The translations under genes were made by a program, and so were the position numbers. 64,000 bases of DNA from NCBI GenBank assembly GCA_977006965.1, contig OZ345378.1, positions 372,001 through 436,000 on the forward strand, in the 5' to 3' direction. A model generated the notes under the pieces. That model saw only the letters and a list, made by a program, of their open reading frames with translations, did not search any database and was not told the origin of the DNA. Positions 1 through 12,014 of the stretch are shown here, piece by piece. Source of the DNA: Phymatolithon calcareum (taxonomy: Eukaryota > Rhodophyta > Florideophyceae > Hapalidiales). How positions within the stretch are numbered: the stretch's first letter is position 1; the number at the start of each line of letters is the position of its first letter.

Positions 1-2
1 CA

Positions 3-1937
3 AAGCTCAATGAGGCTGCCGATATACTCTCCGGTTTATGCAGCCGTTTGCGAATCAAGGTGAACGCTCGGAAATTCAAGGTGCTAGGATTTGCTGCAGG
101 CGGACGCTCACCGCAGGAAATTATTGACGGTGAAGTCAATATCGATGGCGAGGCAATAGACACAGTTGCGGCATACAAGTTCCTCGGAGTTCATTTCGAT
201 CAACGACTGAGCTTCAAATTGCATTGTCGCGAAGTGAGCCAGAAACTCCGGTCCAAGACCCGTCTCATCCGAGCGCTCGGCGGAACATCTTGGGGCGCGG
301 AATCATCAACGATGAAAGGTTTCCGTAAGAGCTACTCCGGGCCAACTGCGCTATGCGGTGCATCAGCTTTCGCTGTACTCGGCTTCGACGTCTACATCAA
401 GCAAGTGGAAGTCGCTCGGAACGAAGCGGCTCGAGCGGCTAGCGGATGTTTGAAAGCTACGACAATTGACAAGCTCTGGTCACTGACTGGGATGCGTAGC
501 CTGCGAGCTATTGGAGAGATGCAAGCTACTCTTGTCATGGACAAAGCACTTCAACTTCTACCGGACACTCCTTTTGCTCGCACAAGCCAGACAAATATGT
601 TGAACTCTAGACGCAACGTAGGGTCGTGGAGGGACTCGAGCACCTACTATCTCGTGGAGAAAGGGATCCTTGCCCTCCCCCGCAATGGGATCCAACCACC
701 AATTCAGAAAGACAGCTCAAGTAACAGGTTTTTAGCCTTCACGACTCCTGTTTCGGCGAAGGATGATCCAGAGGAGAAGCGTACCGCGACAGAAGCTTTT
801 ATTCTAGAGCGAAAGGCAGCACAACTAGCCGATATCGAAACATGGACGGACGGAAGTGTCGGAAAAGTACCGCATGAATTTGTCTGCGACCTGAATCATG
901 GAGAACGAGTCTCCGTGAAATGGGATGAAGGTTGGTATACTGCGGCGTTGAGCAAATTCAGTCCCTCTCAATACCAGATCCACGAAGCAGCGAAACGTTT
1001 TGAGTCTCGACACGGCAGGCCCCCGGACATTCTCTTGGCCTACGACGACGGAGGCGAGCATGCATACTCAACGACCCCGACCGCCTCGAAATAACGCGTT
1101 ACCGTGTGCGACGAAGACGGTGACACACTCGACATGTATCGTATAATCCCATTCCAGGTCGGCGGAGCTGGGATTCTGATTTTGCGCGGCGAAGAAACTG
1201 TTATGGAAGAAGCGCTGGCCGTTGGGGATGGCGGCTCTTCATTTGACGCGGAGGCATTTGCCGCCGTACAGGCCTGCCAAGCAACGTTAACGCTACAACT
1301 TCCCCGCGGCAGCACTATCAGATGGTTCACTGACAGCCATAGCTGCATAGACGCGCTCAACGGACAACCGCGGATTTTTGGTGACATGGTCCGGAATCTA
1401 TGGAACCTTATGGAACGGTTATTTTCACGCGAGATTCAGATAGAGTGCGTTTGGATACCGAGTCACTGCGGCGTCGCGAAGAATGAGGCTGCTGATGAAC
1501 TTGCGCGACGGGGAATTTCGGAATCGAATCTGGTGCTGCACCAAGCGATACCTCTCACTTTGGAAGCGGCACGATCCATTATCAAGCCGCCTTGTAGAAG
1601 CAAATCAGTGACCCTTCCTACGCTTCCGAAAGATCTGCACATCTCGCAGAGACGTTCAGAGGTGGTACTTCACCAGCTCATAGTGAACTGCAGCCCTATT
1701 GTGGCCATCTTTCACCATGGACACAGCGAGAATGAACCGCTTCTCTACGACCCAGTATGCAAGATGTGCGCGTATGGCGTCAAGGAGACAGTGGAGCGCC
1801 TCATCCTACACTGTTCTGGGAGGACTTCCTCTCGACGAAAATTCATTGGAAGAGTGCGAGACAAAACGGTAGAAAATCTGTGCAGGGAGAGACCCGTAGA
1901 GATACTCCAATATTTGAACAATGAGAACTTACTCTAG
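3..1937 (+). pseudogene. LINE (non-LTR retrotransposon) ORF2 3' end: RT thumb, RNase H, C-terminal zinc motif
   Basis: The frame is open from the left window edge to 1937 apart from one in-frame TAA at 1092-1094. The first part resembles the end of a LINE reverse transcriptase, with the thumb-like stretch YKFLGVHFDQRLSF near 174-215 and GGTSWGAE near 280. An RNase H domain follows: TWTDGS (about 841-858), an acidic DAEAF (about 1245), FTDSHS (about 1327) and HCGVAKNEAADELARRG near 1464-1514. A C-terminal Cys/His cluster (CKMC...LHC) lies at about 1759-1815. The 3' end is AATAAAGAAAGAA near 1972-1986. The RNase H makes an I/R1-type LINE likely. The RNase H frame is interrupted by a 300-bp in-frame insert, described separately. 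The 5' part lies outside the window. A relative of the last third is at 54930-55325. Confidence 0.85.
863..1162 (+). other. 300-bp in-frame insert inside the LINE RNase H, coding a Tudor/Agenet-like segment
   Basis: RNase H normally runs from the DGS strand directly into GGAGI. Here about 100 codons separate WTDGSV from GGAGILI. The insert is bounded by GTCGG at 858-862 and 1158-1162 and is exactly 300 bp including one copy, so the frame is kept. Its translation has GERVSVKWDEGWYTAAL and, about 40 residues later, LLAYDDGGE, a layout like Tudor or Agenet folds (V-W-x-x-GWY ... YDDG). The TAA at 1092 lies inside it. The domain assignment is by eye. Confidence 0.5.
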
Positions 1938-2850
1938 GGTTAGTTCTGGCGTTAGTTAACGCAGTCTGCATTAAATAAAGAAAGAATCATGGATGTGGTA
2001 CATGGTATTCTCCAAGAGACATTACATTTTAGTAATTAAGTTTGAAATTTGAATGAGCGGCAAGGATGAGCAAATCTTGCATCTCTTAGAGCTCTCCGAA
2101 TTACATGTTTCTGGGATTAAATGACGCATTTCACTCTATTATGCCTGTTCTAAGGCACCGGCCAATCTTCGGTTCAATGTAATATGTTCTCTGTCATCCT
2201 GTAAAAAATATTTCCACGAATACGCCCAGTTTGCTGCGGCGAATTCATGAGTTGCGGAATGCGAAACGCGTATACAGTTGGTTCATCTTCTTTGACGAAA
2301 GCTTTGTCTGTCTCCAGAAGATTTCCGAAAATAGTACGCAGTCATTATTTAAGCGCAATTTTGGATTTTCCTTCCAGTACGCGCCATGATTTCTTTTTTA
2401 GCGAAAATTTCCGGGATGATGCGGGAAATATCACTATAGTACTGTGCCGTAATTCGAAACTTGGAATAGGCGAAACCTTGAGATGCTCTAAAAGCATCTC
2501 GAACGGTGTGGCCAAAAATCTATTTTGTATGAAAATTATCATAAGCGAGGGCGCTGTGCCATATCGAAGTGCAGAAACATTACCCTCAGAGCAATACAAA
2601 AGTGGATCCTTACGCAAAATAAACATGCGTTTTGCTGTAGGAAAACAAAATAATTCAAACAAATAGCGGAAACTCATAACTGAGAAGCCAATAAAAAAGT
2701 GTTAGCTAAATTTCAGTTTGCATCAATCTGCAATCACAGGATGCATTATTTTTGATACTGCATTATTGATGAATTTTGCTTGTTCTAGCGGGATAGGAAA
2801 TAGCGCAGTTTACCCATAACTTTGGCCATCACCAATCGAGACGCTCGTAC
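1938..2850. other. LINE 3' tail, then sequence with no recognisable gene
   Basis: After the LINE tail I see AT-rich sequence. Overlapping open frames on both strands at 2247-2677 have no recognisable motif and may be chance. Confidence 0.4.
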
Positions 2851-2852
2851 TA

Positions 2853-2879
2853 GCGATATCTCCAAGCGAGATATCGCTT
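2853..2879. repeat. Short perfect hairpin, AGCGATATCTC / GAGATATCGCT
   Basis: An 11-bp perfect stem with a 5-nt loop sits at the left border of the GC-rich block that follows. Confidence 0.7.
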
Positions 2880-3640
2880 TCACCCAAGCCAGGGAGCCCT
2901 ATGAAACGTACGACCCCGTTGTAGAGGTATGGGGCCCCTTTGTTAGGGGTACCTCAGCGCCGCCCGGTAGCGTGGCAGAGCGGGAGCGGGCCGAGTTCGG
3001 GGTCCCAAGGAGGACGAGCGACAGAGATAACAAAGAAAGGGCAAGGCAGCCCTTGGGGTGGTGCCCGGTAAGTAGGTCGAAAGGGAGGAGGCAGCCCGAG
3101 TGAGGGCGCCGGGAAAAAGGACAAAAAGGGGGAAAAGGGCAGCCCAAGAGAGGGCGCTTGTGAGGCAGGTAGTAACGTTGGGAGGGCCGGGAGCGACCGG
3201 TAGTATCCCCGGTGATCCCGAGCCTCACCTTGTGGGGTTAAAGGCGTAGAACGGGTACGGAGAGCCTGGGTCGGATATAGGCCTAGGTACAACGAACCCG
3301 AGCGAGAGTCGGTGGCGAAGGGGAGGGGCGAAGGGGCTTGACAGGATTGCGGTCCCGCCTTGGGTCACTTCGAGGTAGTTCCAGAGTAGCTTTACTGAAC
3401 TTCCGCACAATGGCTTCTGCAAGAGGTACTTGCCCCCTTTTCCCTTCGCCGCCGGCGGTGAAGACTGATATAGGCTCCACTATTGTAAGGGGGAGGGTTG
3501 GCTTACTGTAGGCCGATCCGGGAATGGGAGCAAATCAAAGTATGATGACTAAACTAGGTAATTAGAGAAAAGGGTACCAGTGGTGCTAAGCCGCGAAAAA
3601 TAGGCTTACACCGGGCCACACGTGGTACTACGTGTATCAG
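2880..3640. repeat. GC- and purine-rich block of unknown origin
   Basis: Composition changes abruptly to G-rich sequence with runs such as AAAAAGGGGGAAAAGGG and recurrent GGGCAGCCC. It contains GGTAGCGTGGCAGAGCGGGAGC-like sequence at about 2966-2988, also present at about 6962-6985. That motif resembles a tRNA A box (TGGCNNAGYGG), followed at about 2993 by GAGTTCGGGGTCCC, a weak B-box-like string. Open frames here are composition-driven. It could be a tRNA-derived SINE or part of another repeat. Confidence 0.4.
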
Positions 3641-5846
3641 ATTAAAGCCCCCAGGGTGGGTGGCCTATATCACTACACCCGTTACAGCAAAACCCCCTTA
3701 AAATGTCTGTTTTTACGGCAAATGTCGAGCGAAACTGTCGCGGCCCATGACTTGGATTTGCATCAAAGGGGTATCTAAAGCAAGCTGTACTCAAATTTTT
3801 CTTAATTTCTTCAAATTCTGTAATATTTTGAGCCGATTTTGAAAACTTTCCATAATCATTGTGTAGCGTTTCACAGCCCAGTTGAGCAAGTATATTCCAT
3901 TGCGGTCCAGTGAAAGAGACCGACAGTACAGACAACGCAGAGTAGACATGAACATCCCGAACGGACCTCGAAAGGGGTAGAGCATGCCCTCTTGCCGCGC
4001 TGGGACTTCGAAGAGAACCTCTAAAGAAATGGACAAAAAGAGGGTATTCTGCATATTGCCCATGATATCCTTGACTATCATTCCTTCAAATTTTTATCTG
4101 AAATTCATATTTTCGACCACTATACTTGTACATCTGTGCCACGTGTACACTCTATCATAAGCCATCGCGAGGGCTCCGCGCGAAAACAGGAGAAGAGGGG
4201 GCCTCTCGAGGAAGATGAGGCCCTAAGAGGGCTTTTTTCGGGGAGGGGCCCGATCGGGGTGTTCATGTCTAACCTAGAAGTTGCACCACGACGTACGCAC
4301 AGCATCACAGCATGCGCAAGGGCCGGTGTGGATCGTGCTTTCGATGGGTCTACTGCCTCCCAGGCCCGGGTTACACGGTGTTGCAGAAGAGAAAAAGTCC
4401 TAGGCGCCCCCGCGGCAGAACTACTAATCCGACGCTGTCATCAATGCAGCCTAATGCGAATATTAGCGCTCAAATCTGCAATGTCGTGGATACAAAGGAG
4501 ACACCAGACGATATCTTTGGAAAACAGGCAGCTAAAACCGTCGATGAGGTCCTCGGAGTCGATTTAGAGGTCTCTAAATGTTCCGAATCTTCCACATTAG
4601 TGAGAAACGTTGCTTGTAAGGACATAGCCCGGCTCACGTGCTCAATCTAGCGGCAATGCGTCCGAACGGTATGCTTAACGCGAAAGTAACTTAGCACTCC
4701 TGAATAAGAAAGTTAATAAGGGCCTGACCACGTTTAATCGATGATTACGCTACATGTACGAGGCTGGCTCGGGCCCAAGTGAAGATCCGAACGATAGCAA
4801 GAGAGATTTTGAAGGCGTGGTGCGGGGTTTTTAAACGCACAAGTTGGCACACTGGCTGTGGTCGGGTTGTTCCCGGGCAAAACGCCGAGGGCGCGGCGAA
4901 GCGGCGACCTCTATAGAAAAAGAATTCGATCAAGAATGACTTGGAAATATGAGAAATGGATAAATAGAAGAATCTGGAAGCCACGAAGCGGCTTCCTAGC
5001 CCGGCACAGGCGCTGCTGGCACGTGTAATCTGTAAGGTGTGTAAAACAGCTGTAAGCAGTGGTTCTAGAGTTTGCCCTTGGTGATCCTTCATGGTGTGAG
5101 TACGCATCGAAAACTACGGTACTGTAATGACTGTAATGCTATCTGTAAGGGCTTGCTGTAAATGCAAGCTGTAATGACAATTTGAAGGGAGCTAGTTTGA
5201 TAGGAAATGGAGGTTATGATAGTGGTGTTGGACGCCACACGTGGGTTATGATGAAGCTGACAATTCTATCGAAAAAGAGCAGGCGCTATGCCTCATAAGG
5301 CTGTGGAAAATCTGCTTCATGTCACGTCTCAGGGAAACAAAACTTCCAAACGCAACGAGTTCTCCTTTCTTTGTGCGGGACTATCCCGACAGGAGATAAA
5401 CGAGCTGAACGAGCGTTACGCCATGTTAAAGTTCAGGAAGTGCTTTTTCTCAAGCTGTCGGAGCGACTTCAACCTCATAGCTGTGCGCAAGGACCTCCGT
5501 ACACGCCGTCACTTCAACCGAAAAGAAGCGGCGTATTAAATCAAACGTTTCCATGAGTTTTGCGGGATTTAGCGCGTAGCAAAGCTTCAGCTATCCAGTA
5601 ATGCTGTTTCTGAATTTTTGTTTAAGTAGGAGAAGAGTAGTACTTCGAATCCGATATGATATTACGATAATACCTAGAGAAATTGTCGCCACTGCAGGAT
5701 TTATTTTCGAGAAAATTCAATACACGGCCATCTCTAGCCAAATCTTCTACTCACTACTTGCCAAGCGTACTCTCATAACTCACTCTGGCCTGCTACTCAT
5801 CCGTTTGTCAAAGCAATCTATGGGACAATAAATTTTATTGCGTGCG
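3641..5846. other. No confident gene; a few ORFs of unknown status
   Basis: Imperfect inverted similarity links about 3942-3965 with about 4250-4275 (AGACATGAACA / TGTTCATGTCT). The ATG ORF 4312-4650 (+, 112 aa) has a protein-like second half (VDTKETPDDIFGKQAAKTVD) but no recognised family. The ATG ORF 5288-5539 (+, 83 aa) has a basic C-terminus and no recognised domain. Seven CTGTAA motifs cluster between about 5020 and 5180. Confidence 0.3.
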
Positions 5847-8200
5847 CTACTCTCTACGCGTTAGATCCTCGGCGCACGTAGCATCTCCATCATCGCAGGC
5901 GGTAAGGTCAATGACCATGGACTGAGCCGCTTTGCCGATGTGTTTTCGTTTCGCCTCGATGACGTTGTGGATCTTGGATCTCCCGAATGTCTGCGAAAAA
6001 TGACCAGTGTTTCCGCACGAGGAGTAGTGACGAGACTTTATTTCGGACGGCAAGTAGGGCTTCTTGCGCTTGCAGTCCGGCTTAGACGCAAGGTCAAACG
6101 GCACCGAATCATCCTGTACGAGCTGGTCTCCAGTGAATGCAACACGCGTGATGCTGCCCGCATGCTGTTTGGCCCATGTTCACAACGTTCATACGTCCCC
6201 ACACCAATGCTTTTTCCACGGGTCGAACGACACCCGATGCAACACCAAGCGCCTAGAAGCGTACAAAAGTGCAGCGAAGACCTGGTTACTTGGCCGTTGG
6301 TGCTCTTAAAAGTGGCGGCACGAGCATGTAGCACGGTAATCGCTGCTAACTTTCACTTTGAATGGTGTTTCTTCACTGCGAACAACAGAGCTGAGCACGC
6401 TACTTTTTATGACCTCGCGCTCGACAAGCAGCTTATCCGCTCGGATGAATTTTTCCTGGTGCTTCTTTTAGTGTTAAGACGCGAGGAAATTGCCCTCCGT
6501 CATCATTTAGTCAGCCATGCAGCCTCGTTTGAAGCGATCATCGGACGTGCGCCCAATTACAGACGCCAAAAGATTACAGATTGGTTGTGCACGCACTTTG
6601 ATAAGTGAACTTTTGGTCTGCTTAGAGCTGTTAGAGATTACGATACCCAGGCGGTGGAGACCACGCCGAAGGAACTCGAACGTTGCGCAAGTGTACATTC
6701 GCTCAATAAACCATGTCACTAGCTGGTCATTGTCCGTCTTGAGCTGTTCTAGCAGCTGGCACGCCAACTGCTTAGTTCTGGCCTAGACGATTGACCACAG
6801 GACGGCACGATCCGCATCGCCTTGCATATTCCTGCGGACCTTAGGTTCTTCCAAAGAACGTGCTATGCGCATCTTGTGCGTATTATATTGTGAGACTGTA
6901 GGAAAGCGCAAAGGGGCGAAAACACAAGGGGAACGTCAGTGCGTGCGGCTGCGCGATCCAGGCGGTAGCGTGGCAGAGCGGGAGCCTAGTCATAGCAGGC
7001 CAGCACAGTGGGCAACGCCTAGGCGCGTCGCGGTGAGGCGACGCGTCCAGTCCTGCCCCTCGGGGCCGTAGTCGAGCGGTAGATCGACCGGCGCGGGCCG
7101 ATCCCAACGCGTAGTAGTGTAGGTGGAGCACGGGATACCGTCACGGCGAGGCAGGGCAGGGCAGTGGGTCGCTAACCCTTCTTCCCGCCGTGCAACCCCG
7201 ATCAAGACCCCTTCGCCCCAAGGTGGCTTTGTTGCCTTTAGTGATCCTCGGCGTGGCGGCCTACATAGGCCGCTCGCGCCTGTAATGCTAACGTAGTGCT
7301 ATCATACCTATCAGTCTACGCTAGCGTTGCCGGCTAACCGGATAGTGATATCATACAGCTACACGAACACGCGCGAGCACGCGATTGGCCAGTCTCCTAC
7401 AGAGACGAGAGCAGGTCTGACACCTCGGCCGAGTGCAGATTTTTAGCGCCGTCTGGCATCACTACCGTAATGTTGGGAAAGCATGAAATGCATTTGAAGA
7501 GAAAATTGGTCCAGATGAGTGCGCTCTCTCCCTGCGCGATGCAGAAGGCCAGAGTGGTCACCTGTGTTTTGGCATCATATGTCTCTAGCGTGAATTGCTG
7601 ACCCTGCGTCACGGAGTTTAGATGGGCCCGTCAACACTGAATAAACCATTGAAGGCCGCACAGGTGTCCGTCGGAGAAAACGCTGTGAAGCTGCTACTGT
7701 GTCGTCCCGAAGAGAGTTGTTGCAAGCTGTTACACTCCCCCGGGGTCATGCTGCTGTATTGCATCCAGGTACGAGCGCAGTACTCGGATTTGCGCCAGGT
7801 GGTGGACATCCGTGCCCTGTTTGGAAGTCACTATATTGTGCGCGTTTGTTGGCTCCAGAACGATCCCAGATTTTTTGCGGACCAACTTTGTGAGTTATGC
7901 CGCGTTTCCACTGACTCGGACTTTTGTTGCAATGAAATCAGCCAGCATAGGCGCCGGCCGCTCGAGTACGTCTGTTCTGAACTGGTGAATCCTGACATGG
8001 CCTCAAACGCAGCTATGTCCGGAAAACTTGGTGACCCTAAAAGTGCCGATGCTCGGCAACACGCTGACGTTAACGGGAAGGTGAAAGCTGTGCGCTGACT
8101 ACAGATGTGTGTCAAGCGCTTCTTTTCTCGCTTCGCGACAAGGTGTGCCTTGCCCATCGACGTATTGTGCGAGATCAAGACGTTGACAACGTCGTCAAAG
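5847..8200 (-). pseudogene. Decayed MULE (Mutator-like) transposase
   Basis: Read on the minus strand, coding fragments appear in order. 8178-7831 is an N-terminal stretch. 7612-7397 contains TLETYDAKTQVTTLAFCIAQ, then a WTNFL segment and ITVVMPDGAKNLHSAE, the pattern of a MULE transposase core (change of activity context, then an acidic residue before a KxL motif). Fragments continue to 6104-5847, which ends with a zinc-knuckle-like SSCGNTGHFSQTF followed by a basic stretch; many MULE transposases carry a C-terminal knuckle. Frames are broken by stops and shifts, and a GC-rich block (6880-7335) lies in the middle. I see no clear terminal inverted repeats, so the borders are approximate. Confidence 0.5.
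6880..7335. repeat. GC-rich insert within the MULE remnant, sharing a tRNA A-box-like motif with 2880-3640
   Basis: It contains GGTAGCGTGGCAGAGCGGGAGC-like sequence at about 6962-6985 and a second tRNA-like string, GGCCGTAGTCGAGCGGTAG, at about 7064-7082. It separates two parts of the transposase remnant, so it is probably a later insertion. No complete tRNA cloverleaf could be assembled by eye. Confidence 0.4.
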
Positions 8201-9190
8201 CTTTATCCAGCGTAGTCGCCCACCTGTAGCACGAGCACTTTCTTTTCCATGATTTCGGAGTGGTTAGTGCGGGAGTGTTGTGTGTTGAGCGCTGCAGGTA
8301 AATACGACAACGTGCTTACAGAGCGCTGTCGTACTCATAACGGATGAGTAGTAGATTTGGCTAGAGACTGCCATGTAGTGAATTGTTCCAACTTTTGGTG
8401 GCCATGTAGTGAATTTTCTCATTTATTTTCCCATGTAAAAGGTTTCACGGGGTCGTACAGTATTTCCTTAAAATCATAACCATATTCTGTAATTCGAAAT
8501 TTTTGAATTTATGAAAAGTACTGTATTTTGCTACAAGGCTCATGCCTTGGCGCAAGAAGGTTGTCACACCGCTGAGGAGCATAGCTTCTGACCAATTACT
8601 GCTTGTATCATTGCACATGACACATTGCCCAATGTTCTTTGTGCGGTTATAGCCTATCTGTATGCACGGAAAAGGGGCATACACAGGAAGGGAAAAGGGT
8701 TCCCTTGGGGGCAAGTTGGGAGACACTAGGGGAACTATTACCCAAACTCGACGCACACGAATTTAGGTGAGGCATTGTGTCAAGATTCTCAGTTTAACTT
8801 AGTCTAATAACAAGGTAGACCAAAAGAAATTGATTTTTGTGCGTGACTTGGAAAGTTTGACGCTGAAAATGTAGTTCTATCTAGAAGAAATGCCTGCACT
8901 AAAATAACAATTTTAGGCCAAAAACAACACTTTTTCCCAACTTACGCTAAGAATTTCATGCTAACAGGGTCGCAAGTCTCCAAATTCTCTAGGGTGCCCA
9001 GAACTATAAACGAAAAGGGGCTCCTCTGACCAGGTTGAACATCAATATATTGACCTCTGTGTGTGTGGTGCCTGCAGTAAGATCACTCTAGAAGGAGAAC
9101 TTTTGCCATAATCTTGCGGAGTCATTTAGCTTTCAACGTTAGTCTAAGTTAAGAGCCCCCTTTCAGCTATGGAACCATTAATTTAATTAT
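8201..9190. other. No gene recognised; GCCATGTAGTGAATT direct repeat at about 8371-8432
   Basis: Two copies of GCCATGTAGTGAATT lie about 30 bp apart. The second, with its flank (TCTCATTTATTTT), resembles 9868-9903 just outside the right end of the next element, suggesting related repeat termini. The minus ORF 8445-8756 has no recognised motif. Confidence 0.35.
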
Positions 9191-9196
9191 AGGATA

Positions 9197-9852
9197 TTAC
9201 CAAAATGACCAGGAGACACCCGTGGTGTTATGACATTGTTCTGTTCTGTCAGCATTCGGCAGATGTGCCAGCAGATTTTTGTCGGGTAAGAAAGTAACTT
9301 CATTTGTTTGCGAAATGATATCTTTGAGGGCCGTTGGGGCTGGACAGCTTCCTTAAATGACCGCTCGTTATATCTCGTTCGTTTCATGTTCCACATCGAA
9401 CGGACGTTTCGTCGGTGGACGCATGGAGACTTATGGTTGGACGAGCCCATTTCTGAGTGACAAATAGCTATGAAACAGTATTTTTTCTTCGAAAAATGTG
9501 GAATCTATCATATATCCATGTAGTGTAGTATGCGTGGACAAAGCTGACTTAAGAATAAGCTTAGACGTGAAGACAGCGCAGACAGAAAGTTGAGTTGGAT
9601 TTGCCACTATCGACAACTTGAAGTCTACGCGAAAAGATCTTTTAAGTTTCTTCTGGGAGTAAAACAATTTCCTAAAAGATGGAAAAACCAAGAAGTAACG
9701 AATTATATCGGCCAAAGTGCCACTGCGGCTCCTAATATTACTGAAAATTGGCACAAGGTGTGAATGGACCTTGAAAACGGACCGTGGGCGGAGTGCTAAC
9801 AGAAATGATTGATATCATAATACCACAGGTGCCTCGCGGTCATTTTAGTAAA
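9197..9852. mobile_element. TIR element of about 656 bp, probably non-autonomous DNA transposon
   Basis: Imperfect terminal inverted repeats of about 40 bp are visible: TTACCAAAATGACC... from 9197 to 9236, and the inverted counterpart ...GGTCATTTTAGTAA at 9812-9852. The interior has one minus ORF (9431-9754) with no recognised domain and no transposase motif. TA may be the target duplication, but this is not certain. Confidence 0.55.
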
Positions 9853-10014
9853 CATAGCAAACTACGTGGTCATTGTAGTATTTTACTCATTTAATTACTT
9901 CGTATGATAGCACGGAAGAAGCGAAGGGAGAGCATGTCAGCTTGCACTATGATCGCTGCACCATACAATGTCTGCAGATTCCGAGAAATCATTATGAGTG
10001 AAGGAAAAGGAGAA

Positions 10015-10171
10015 AAGCAGAACCATTTGTGTTATTTATCATATTAATTCATCAAAAATTGAGAAAAAGCTACATTCTGCCTGCAGCGGTACGTTGCTGT
10101 AAGCACTACGAAGCAGAACAATTTTTGTTATTTATCAAATTACTCTTTCAATAATTAGAGATACAGCATTT
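10015..10171. repeat. Two direct repeats of about 60 bp (AGCAGAACMATTTKTGTTATTTATC...)
   Basis: Copies at about 10015-10075 and 10111-10171 share the AGCAGAAC start, GTTATTTATCA and a similar AT-rich continuation, at roughly 75% identity by eye. Confidence 0.5.
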
Positions 10172-11300
10172 CCCGCTTTCTCCAGAACAATGAGGAAATG
10201 AATTGTTCCTGCACTCTAAATGGAGATACTCTTAGAATATCGTGAGATATGAAGTTCGCATCGTAATAGTAATCATACTCGAGGTATCTGACTTTGCCAC
10301 CTACTGAATACCTTCTCTTTGGAGAGAATGAGGCATCATCCTGCGACGTTCTACCGACTCTCCAACAAGAAATCATCTCAAAGACGCTGACATCGGATGC
10401 ACGCTTTCTATTTTTGCCTCCCCTGAACCCCAACGAATGAGCACGAACCCGCCACTGAGATTATTTTTAAGGACTTTGTTGTTCTGCATTTCGCAACTTT
10501 TTGCAAATTTGAAATGCGTTTCCAGTGATAGCACTGTGTGATGATCTCCGGGATGCAGAAACTAGAGCGGAAAAGTGTTTAGCAACGCTTAAAAGACGAA
10601 TATTAACGATTCTTCTACCTCGAAAAACTCGCTGCCTATATGTCTACCAAGAGCAAGTCAAGAATATGGAATGCAGTTTTACCTCTAGGTGGCGAGAACT
10701 ACAAGCACGATCTGGGTGACAGTTTACGTCCACAAATACACCATTTTAAAACGCGACCTGTGCACTAGCAATAAGATTCGGCAGATATTTTCGAACGTCA
10801 GAAGCTCATGCGTCATATTAGATGATGCCCAGTATAGGCGCGGTGTTTTCCGGCTCTGTTCATACTCTTCCAGCGATGATTTGATCTTGCTGTGCGTGTT
10901 CACTTCGCAATACGAAGGATTTTCTCCAGACCGCGCAAATAAGTGGTTCTTTTTGATTAATACTATCATATCTGATGTTGAACTAGAAGTCCAACGCTCT
11001 CTGAAACGAGCGAGAACTGAAGTTTTCGGACAGATTTGACGTGCATGAGGAGAGGTGGCCAATGTGAAGTAGAGCGGTTCTGCTCAAAGTCAAATCATTG
11101 AAGTTTCTCAATCGATCGACATGGATCTCTATGGCATTGAACGCGGTTCTTCCTATCGTCTACTATAGCCAGGCCTCATTGGGAAGAGGGATCGGGCCAA
11201 TCTTACTCTTGGAGATTGCCGCAGATATTACAATAGAACAATAATATTTCGCCCCACACCGCTACGACAATCGAATTGCAATATGCAACTCCTCCACCAT
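10172..11300. other. No gene recognised
   Basis: Open frames overlap on both strands around 10689-11062 and show no family motif. Confidence 0.3.
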
Positions 11301-11305
11301 TACCA

Positions 11306-12014
11306 CTACAATTCGGGATTCCGGCAATTTATGTAGGCATCTTCTTCGAGCTTCAAGGACTCTTCGTCTTCTTCCATATTTTTAAGAACACGCTCGTTCG
11401 CAACAAGCACCATAGCTGCTTTCACAGTTTTCTCGCCCAAGTAGTTGCGGATGACTTTCAGAAAAAGCATTGCTTCAAACACAATAGGAGACATACCCTT
11501 CCGGTGGTCCAACAATATGTACTTAGCCATCGACCAGATGTGCTCAACCTCGACAACAGATCTCACTATGAAATCACAGTTCATGTATTTGCCCGAATAG
11601 TCTGCACCTTTTTCGCTTCTTCCACGAACTTGCCATCCAAGAATACTTTGACCTTAAGGAAGTAAAAAGCAAACAGTCCAACATAGTGAATACCATTGTG
11701 CTTCCACCCCTCATGCATGTGGACACCCTCGTTGTGTGTCAATTCTGCTCATATGCGCTCCTACATGAACTCAACGAGTGTAAAAAACACTTTCTTGAAG
11801 GTTTATGGAAGAACACTTCTTCATGCTTAAAGAAATCTCGAACTTCCAAGTCCTTAACGAATGCGATGGGCAACGACTTAAGTTTTATGAACCGCTGATA
11901 GTTATACATTGCCTTCTCACAATCGTTGAGCCTCGTAACGATACGAGCTTGGACTGTGAAGTAAGACCCAGCGCGCCGTTGCTCATCTTGGGTAGCACGA
12001 TACTCCTCTAGCAA
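11306..12014 (-). pseudogene. hAT-like transposase remnant, C-terminal part
   Basis: Two minus-strand frames are separated by a break. The downstream one (11584-11306) has SVVEVEHIWSMAKYILLDHR, then KGMSPIVFEAMLFLKVIRNY, resembling the dimerisation domain at the C-terminus of hAT transposases (E-R-x-(F/W)-S ... R..MSP..FE..LFLK). The upstream one (12014-11739) is compatible with the preceding catalytic region but has no diagnostic motif I can name. Frameshifts and the missing N-terminus mark it as decayed. Confidence 0.45.
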